Part shown: positions 58,449 to 64,000 of the stretch, one piece after another
How the letters are laid out: the number at the start of each line of letters is the position of its first letter
Position numbering within the stretch: position 1 is the stretch's first letter
NCBI RefSeq assembly: GCF_000517405.1
Contig: NZ_CP006568.1
Coordinates: 4,092,001-4,156,000 of the forward strand
DNA: 64,000 nucleotides
Source: Candidatus Sodalis pierantonius str. SOPE
GTDB taxonomy: Bacteria; Pseudomonadota; Gammaproteobacteria; Enterobacterales; Enterobacteriaceae
Direction: 5' to 3'
Program-made: the position numbers and the translations under genes
Notes under the pieces: generated by a model
Seen by the model: only the letters and a program-made list of their open reading frames with translations
Told to the model about the DNA's origin: nothing
Databases searched by the model: none

Positions 58449-59763
58449 AGCCTGTTTAGAAATTTGTGTATTTGCCTGATTTTGATATGTTCAATCCAAC
58501 ATCAAAAACAGGTTAATTTATGGACGAAAAACAGTTGCAGGCTCTGGCTAACGAACTGGCCAAAAATCTCAAAACCCCTGAAGATCTCAGTCACTTCGAT
58601 CGGCTGCTGAAAAAAATCAGCGTCGAAGCAGCTCTCAATGGCCGAAATGACCCATCACCTCGGCTACGATAAAAATCAGCCTAAACCGGGGACCAACGCC
58701 CGCAACGGCTATTCCACAAAAACCGTTACCACTGGCGATGGCTCGCTGGCGCTGCGTACTCCGCGCGATCGTGACGGTTCCTTTGAACCGCAACTGGTGA
58801 AGAAGAACCAGACCCGGATTACCGGGATGGATAACCAGATTTTATCGTTGTACGCCAAAGGGATGACCACTCGCGAGATCGCCGCCGCGTTCAAAGAGCT
58901 GTATGACGCCGATGTCTCGCCGGCGCTGGTCTCAAAGGTCACCGATGCGGTCATGGAGCAGGTTGTTGAATGGCAAAACCGGCCTCTGGATGCAGTCTAT
59001 CCCATTGTTTATCTTGACTGTATCGTTCTAAAAGTCCGGCAAGACAGCCGCATCATCAACAAATCTGTGTTCCTGGCGCTGGGCATCAACATCGAAGGCC
59101 AGAAAGAGTTGCTAGGTATGTGGCTGGCCGAAAATGAAGGCGCAAAATTCTGGCTGAACGTGCTGACAGAGCTGAAAAACCGCGGCCTGAACGATATCCT
59201 TATCGCCTGCGGAGACGGGCTGAAAGGTTTCCCTGACGCTATTAACGCGGTGTATCCGGAGGCGCGGCTCCAGCTGTGTATCGTGCATATGGTGCGCAAC
59301 AGCCTGCGGTTCGTCTCCTGGAAGGACTACAAGGCCGTCACCCGCGACCTGAAAGCTATCTATCAGGCCTCTACGGAAGAAGCCGGCTTGCAGGTGCTGG
59401 AAGCGTTCTCCAGTGCCTGGGACATCCGCTACCCGCAAATAAGTCGAAGCTGGCAGGCAAACTGGGCCAATCTGGCCACGTTCTTTGCCTACCCAACGGA
59501 CATCCGCAAGGTGATCTACACGACCAACGCCATCGAGTCGTTAAACAGCGTGATCCGGCATGCCATCAAAAAGCGCAAGGTGTTCCCGACCAACGACGCA
59601 GTGAAAAAGGTGGTGTGGCTGGCGATACAGGCGGCCTCACAGAAATGGACAATGCCTTTGAGGAACTGGCGCATGGCAATGAGCCGCTTTATTATCGAGT
59701 TCGGTGACCGCCTGGACGGTCACTTCTGAGAAAAGGCATTTACACAGAATCGTGTACAGGGTC
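58449..59763 (+). mobile_element. IS256-family element, copy C
   Basis: 1315 bp with both terminal repeats and a perfect 9-bp duplication CTTAACCGG (58440-58448 and 59764-59772). Inserted in copy E of the IS903-like element. One base longer than copy B because of an extra G at about 58639. Confidence 0.96.
58520..59729 (+). pseudogene. IS256-family transposase, frameshifted early
   Basis: ATG 58520 (MDEKQLQALANEL) meets an extra G near 58639 (SVEAALN-GRNDP) and stops soon after. The rest (AEMTHHLGYDKNQPKPG to LDGHF) is open from an internal ATG at 58638, with all DDE motifs (second Asp in CGDGLKG, Val to Gly before it). An N-terminally shortened product of 363 residues is conceivable. Confidence 0.9.
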
Positions 59764-59870
59764 CTTAACCGGATCACGCTGTTAGGAATGCCAAACAGCG
59801 TCCGCATCATGTAACAATCGCCCTGATAGGGAGGAAGTCGTCACAAATTTCGGATTTATTCAACAAAGCG

Positions 59871-61673
59871 GCCTCGATCACCAAGCGTTTACGCACGGCG
59901 GCGGGCAGGACGCTTGCGCGCCAGGCGGCATCCTGTTTTTCAAAGCGTTCGGTGCAGGGCATGGAAACAACGCGCACCCGTTTCCCCTCTTCGCCAAGCT
60001 GTGCGGCGGCATATACGGCCAACTCAATTTCCGAGCCACTCGAAATAATGATAAGTTCAGGCGTTCCCTCACAATCGCGCAATATATAGCCGCCTCGGGC
60101 GATACTCTCCAACTGCCGCGCGCTGCGGGGCTGCTATTGCAAAGGTTGCCGCATAAAGATTAACGCGCTAGGGCCGTCTGTTCGCTCAATGGCCTGCTGC
60201 CAGGAGACGGCGGCTTCGACCCGGTCGCAGGCGCGCCAGGTTTCCATATTTGGCGTCAGGCGTAAGACGGCAAGCTGCTCGACGGGTTGGTGCGTGGGGC
60301 CGTCTTCGCCCAGGCCAATGGAATCATGGGTGTAAATGAAGATGCTGCGGATCTTCATTAACGCGGCCATGCGCACCGCATTGCGGGCGTATTCCATAAA
60401 CATCAGGAAGGTGCCGCCATAGGGAATAAACCCGCCGTGCAACGCCACCCCGTTCATAATAGCGGACATGCCGAATTCCCGAACGCCGTAGGAAATATAA
60501 TTGCCTGATGCGTTCGCGGGCGTGATATCACGGGCTTTAGCGTGGCGGGTCAAATTCGAGGGCGAAAGGTCCGCCGAGCCGCTCCGGCAACCACTGAATA
60601 AAGTGGTTAAGCGTCTGTTGGCTGGCCTGGCGCGTCGCCAGCGCTGCCGGTTCATCCTGCAGCCCGCGAATATAGTCCTGGCTGTTTTGCCGCCAGTCGT
60701 CGGGTAACGCTTTCAGGCTGCGCCGCAGCAGTTCGGCCGCTTCCCTCGGATAGGCCGACCGATATTCGGCAAAAAGTGTCTCCCAGCCGGCCTGGGCGGC
60801 GGCACCTTTGGCGCGCGCGTCCCATTGGGCATAGATTTCTGACGGAATGTCGAAGGGGGCATGGGGCCATCCCAACGCTTCCCTGACCAGCGCCACTTCC
60901 TCTTGCCCTAACGGGGAGCCATGGCTGTCATGGCTATCCGCTTTATTGGGCAAACCGTAACCGATGGTGGTTTTACAGCAAAGCAGGGTGGGTTTGTTCT
61001 GCTGACTGCGGGCGCTGTCCAACGCCGCGGCGACCTGCTTTGCATCCTGGCCACCTATATTATCAATGACGTGCCAGCCATAGGCGCGAAAACGGGCCGG
61101 GGTATCATCGGCGAACCAGTCGTCGACGTGTCCATCTATGGAAATATTGTTGTCATCTCACAGCGCAATCAGTTTTCCCAGTTTAAGGGTACCGGCAAGG
61201 AAGCAAGCCTCGTGGGAAATCCCCTCCATCAAACAGCCATCACCGAGAAAAGCATAGGTGTAATGAGAGACGACCGGATAACCTTCGCGGTTAAACTCCG
61301 CCGCCAGGACTTTCTCCGCCAGCGCCATGCCGACCGCATTGGCGATGCCTTGCCCGAGCGGCCCGGAGGTGGTTTCCACGCCGGGCGTTTTCGAGTGCAG
61401 CTGGCGGAAATTCTGTAAATCCTTAATGCTCAGGTCATAACCGGTCAAATGCAGCAAAGCGTACAGCAGCATCGAGCTGTGGCCGTTGGACAATACGAAA
61501 CGGTCGCGATTGATCCAGTTGGGATCCGCCGGGTTGTGCTGCAAAAAATCCCGCCATAACACGGTCGCCATATCCGCCATGCCCAGCGGAGCGCCGGGGT
61601 GGCCGGAGTTGGCCTTTTGCACGGCATCGATACATAAAAAGCGTATGGCGTTAGCGAGCGACTGATGTTTCAC
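59871..61673 (-). pseudogene. tkt: Transketolase, several lesions and 3' end removed by an IS
   Basis: ATG 61673 (MKHQSLANAIRFLCIDAVQKANSGHPGAPLG). TPP-binding residues are visible (GHPGAPLGMADM, GDGCLMEGISHE). TGA at 61160-61158 follows KLIAL, a frameshift lies near 60545 and TAG at 60136-60134 follows RQPLQ. The pyrimidine-binding domain (SYGVREFGMSAIMNG, FIYTHDSIGLGEDGPTHQPVEQL) and part of the C-terminal domain (IISSGSEIELAV) remain. Sequence stops at RKRLVIEA, where IS copy E begins, so about 50 residues are missing. A second tkt elsewhere would be needed for the pentose phosphate pathway. Confidence 0.92.
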
Positions 61674-61983
61674 GGTGGTCCCCTATTGGCAAAGAGGCGG
61701 CTGACGCGTTCGCTGCGTGCTGCCGTCGTTAATCCTCAATCCACTACGCTTGGTAGTGGTATGTACATATTAAATTTGTATAGTCATCTTAAGAATGCAC
61801 CTAGACGTGACTATACACAAGAGGTAGGATTAGAAAGATGAGCAGACAGCATGGCTGAACCGTAAAGCTGTTAACTAGATCACATTTATGACGCGCATCG
61901 CGCCGGTGCGTGGCCACCTTTTCCTCTGTCCAGCAGACAGGCCTTGGCATGAACAACCTGATAACGCGGCGGTAGATAACGAG
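61674..61983. other. Divergent tkt / gntR-type regulator intergenic region
   Basis: 310 bp between the two divergent starts. It contains the palindrome ATGTACAT (61761-61768) and a pair of inverted 10-mers listed separately. Promoters for both genes should lie here; the stretch 61755-61800 is AT-rich. Confidence 0.5.
61777..61817. promoter_or_regulatory. Candidate operator for the GntR-type regulator
   Basis: TGTATAGTCA (61777-61786) and TGACTATACA (61808-61817) are perfect inverted repeats 21 bp apart. Each half resembles the GT-N-TA-rich half-sites bound by HutC/UTRA-type GntR regulators. The position between the divergent genes suggests control of tkt, of the regulator itself, or of both. 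Confidence 0.6.
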
Positions 61984-62721
61984 ATGACCGACAATGTAAC
62001 CGAAAAACAAAAAGAGGTTATCGACTATATCCTCGGGAAAATTAAAGAAAAAAAACTGCAACCCGGCGATAAACTGGACACTGAAATCGCTATCACCAAG
62101 GCGCTGAATATTACCCGCGCTACGGTGCGTGAAGCGACGCGTATCTTGATTGATCAACGGCGAATATATCGCATCAAGGGTTCGGGTATCTTCATTGGCT
62201 CTATCGGTAAAAATAATCAGTCGGGACGATTCCACACGCTGTCCCCATTTGACTATCAGACCCAGAAAGGGGGCCATCGCGCCGGCCGTAAAGTGATTTC
62301 CGCCAGTATTGTGACCGTGCCTGACGCTGCAATGGCGCAGGCCTTAAGGATAAAAAACAGCGATCAGGTGTATAAAATTTTGCGCCTAATGAGTTTCGAC
62401 GATATTCCCGTTTCTCTAGAATATATTCACTTCCCGGTGTCATTGTTCAAATCCATTGAATTCAAGGAGCTGGAGAATTCAAAATATTCTTATATCGAGC
62501 GCATCACCGGCAAGAAGGTCTACAAACGCGATCAGAATTTCCATGCCTTTAACGCCACCGATGCCGAGATGATGAAATATATGAATATCGCTAACAATGC
62601 CGCCATGATGGAGCTTTACGAGGTCGTTTATCTCGACGACGGCACGCCGTTTGAAGTGAATATCGCCATTGTTAACACCAACATGCTGCACTTGAGCCAG
62701 GTCTCTGTGCGGGAAGAATGA
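61984..62721 (+). CDS. GntR-family (HutC/UTRA type) transcriptional regulator
   Basis: 245 residues from ATG 61984 (MTDNVTEKQKEVIDYILGKI), chosen because the winged helix begins there and the length fits the family. The in-frame ATG at 61888 adds 32 residues of no clear character. N-terminal GntR winged helix (LQPGDKLDTEIAITKALNITRATVREATRILIDQ), then an effector-binding UTRA domain (DQVYKILRLMSFDDIPVSLEYIHFP, AAMMELYEVVYLDDGTPFE). Intact, with a candidate operator upstream. The ligand is probably a phosphorylated sugar or related metabolite; this is inference. Confidence 0.88.
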   Translation: MTDNVTEKQKEVIDYILGKIKEKKLQPGDKLDTEIAITKALNITRATVREATRILIDQRRIYRIKGSGIFIGSIGKNNQSGRFHTLSPFDYQTQKGGHRAGRKVISASIVTVPDAAMAQALRIKNSDQVYKILRLMSFDDIPVSLEYIHFPVSLFKSIEFKELENSKYSYIERITGKKVYKRDQNFHAFNATDAEMMKYMNIANNAAMMELYEVVYLDDGTPFEVNIAIVNTNMLHLSQVSVREE

Positions 62722-62852
62722 CGATGCTTATCATGGGCTCGGCGCCCGAGCGTGCTATCGCTCCGACGCCCGGGCGTGAGAGCACCTTTACCCGATAGCG
62801 CGTGGCTGGCCGGCGGACCGGCGGCGTCATTTTTTTCTCTAACGCGTTATTC

Positions 62853-63522
62853 TCACTGGGCAATGTTTGCCTGCGGGCCCACTGATGAAACCGCCGTTTC
62901 CGCCAGCAGGATCGCGGTTAATTCCTCAGGTCTGTCCAGCATGATAGCGTGGCAGCACGCCAGCGCGTGTGCCTTCCATTGCGGATCGTCTTTGACGCGG
63001 GCGTAGGTCGATGCCAACCAATCACCGCCGTTGGCGGTGGCAAAGATATAGGTACGCTGGGCCAGCGGCTGCGGTACCGACATGGCATCGACCCAGGGGG
63101 CATCAGACGCGTTCACGTTAAATAACGCCGCCGTGTTCATTGGCCTGGTCAAGAAAAGCGTGCGCAATGTCCGCCCCCGTGATGCTAAAAAGAGACTGAC
63201 CGGCCTGGGGCGCATAAGCGTCAATGTAGCAGAGCGAACGGATCCGCTCGCCGATGGCGTTGGCGACGCCCGTAATGACCGTCCCTCCATAGGAGTGGCC
63301 GCACAGTATCGCCTCGGTAATGTTTTCATAGTTGAATACGTTGATGATGTCCTGAATGTGCGTATCCAGATTAATGCCGCAATGGACTAAATGCGCGCGT
63401 TCGCCGAGACCGGTTAACGTCGGCGTAAAGACCTCGTGACCGGCCGCGCGCAGTTGACGGGCGACCCGCGCGTATACCCAGGCGCCCTGATAAGCACCGT
63501 GGACGAGAACGAAATTTGCCAC
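62853..63522 (-). pseudogene. Alpha/beta hydrolase (EstC/hydroxynitrile-lyase-like), frameshifted
   Basis: GTG 63522 with AAGGAG upstream starts (M)ANFVLVHGAYQGAWVY. The nucleophile elbow GHSYGG and the acid-loop region are in this frame, which ends near 63118 (ANEHGGVI). The rest (VNASDAPWVDAMSVPQPL, TYIFATANGGDWL) lies in another frame to 62853 and includes the probable catalytic His (CCHAIMLDRPEEL). Plant salicylate-esterase-like and bacterial EstC-like proteins share this layout. Substrate unknown. Confidence 0.8.
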
Positions 63523-63626
63523 TTTTTTACTCCTTGATGGATTGATAGGGGTTTTGCCGGCCGGGATGGTGTCGGCGTTAGCGACGACGGCGTAGGCCCG
63601 ATAGCGGCAGCAAAGGCGACAGGCCG

Positions 63627-64000
63627 TTACTTGCCCGCGGACGATCGGCGGCGCAAGATCGCTGCCAGCGCAGGCCCCGCCAGGAGAAGGGCTATCCCGG
63701 CGGTGACGAGGCAGGCGCTTATCATCTCCCCCGACGTGAGCGTTTGCCCCACCACCAAGACCTCAAGCCCCAGCGTGACGACGGGCATCAACGCGGGCAA
63801 GCTCGTTGCCGCTACCGAGCCCAACAGCTCCGCCGAACGGTTAAAGGCATACACCGCGACGGTGGTGACCAGAAAGCCCTGGAAGAAGACCTGCAAAAGA
63901 AGATCCGGTAACGACGTCGCCGCGATCTGTTTCGGCAACGCCACGGCGTAAACGGGCAGGTAAAGCACGGCGGAACCCACGGCGACCAGGGCGGTGGCGC
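63627..64000 (-). CDS. EamA/DMT-family permease, start outside window
   Basis: The C-terminal 124 residues of a drug/metabolite transporter-type membrane protein. Four hydrophobic helices are visible, with LPALMPVVTLGLEVLVVGQTLT typical of the second EamA repeat (residues listed only in part), and a basic tail (RRRSSAGK). The frame is open to the window edge. Substrate cannot be inferred. Confidence 0.8.
   Translation of the reverse strand, partial: ATALVAVGSAVLYLPVYAVALPKQIAATSLPDLLLQVFFQGFLVTTVAVYAFNRSAELLGSVAATSLPALMPVVTLGLEVLVVGQTLTSGEMISACLVTAGIALLLAGPALAAILRRRSSAGK

Larger units (their letters stand above)
56428..59870 (+). mobile_element. IS903-group element, copy E, twice interrupted
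   Basis: The pieces 56428-56437, 57502-58448 and 59773-59870 add to exactly 1055 bp, a full element. Copy D is inserted in its first 10 bases, and IS256 copy C in its 3' part. The outer flanks (CCAGTGAAG left, GCCTCGATC right) do not match, and they belong to an unknown gene and to tkt. Copy E therefore marks a recombination junction. Confidence 0.9.

Noticed and set aside
1..64000. A type III secretion, toxin-antitoxin or phage-defence system
   Set aside because: I searched the translations for such families and found only the flagellar export genes and IS genes; nothing supports a separate system in this window.

Overview
The window is about 64 kb of a GC-rich enterobacterial chromosome that is decaying. 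CheY, FliN, FliM, FlgM and CheW read almost like their Escherichia/Yersinia counterparts, but most neighbouring genes carry frameshifts, nonsense codons, deletions or insertions. Three IS families are present in many copies: an IS903-group IS5 element, an IS256-family element and an IS21-family element. This combination fits a recently host-restricted Sodalis-allied insect endosymbiont, such as the rice-weevil symbiont. That assignment is inference from gene content and IS load; no database search was possible.

Layout. 1-7486: a GT39-type glycosyltransferase pseudogene, a PLP aminotransferase, and a phosphotransferase gene broken by an IS21 element that was itself hit at its edge by an IS256 element. 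7487-9864: an intact MarT/FidL-like regulator pair and arsC. 10085-11141: a frameshifted IS903-like copy. 11142-52600: one continuous flagellar/chemotaxis supercluster, in the order flhDC, motAB, cheAW, two receptors, cheRBYZ, flhBAE, flgNMA (leftward), flgBCDEFG-I-JKL (rightward), fliRQPONMLKJIHGF (leftward), fliE. 52601-59870: an IS-rich block with nested and inverted IS903-like copies, two IS256 copies and an orphan gene fragment. 59871-64000: a broken transketolase gene, a GntR/UTRA regulator with a candidate operator, a frameshifted alpha/beta hydrolase and a partial EamA-type permease.

The flagellar system cannot work as encoded. The master-regulator gene flhC is cut by a small IS derivative. 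Every export-apparatus gene (flhA, flhB, fliO, fliP, fliQ, fliR, fliH, fliI, fliJ) is damaged, as are fliF, fliG, motA, flgE, flgF and flgJ. flgH is gone, because a deletion fused flgG in frame to the second half of flgI. CheA keeps its full reading frame but has Tyr in place of the phospho-accepting His48. Several genes remain open: flhD, motB, cheW, one receptor, cheY, flhE, flgM, flgA, flgB, flgC, flgD, flgK, flgL, fliL, fliM, fliN. Three near-consensus sigma-28 promoters also persist, so loss appears recent.

The most informative observations are CheA H48Y, the FlgG-FlgI chimera, a two-IS inverted unit found at two loci and bounded by a 9-bp target duplication at one of them, a mini-IS with a 72-bp hairpin inside flhC, and an excess of amber codons, several of them the only lesion in a gene. 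I saw no tRNA, rRNA or CRISPR array.
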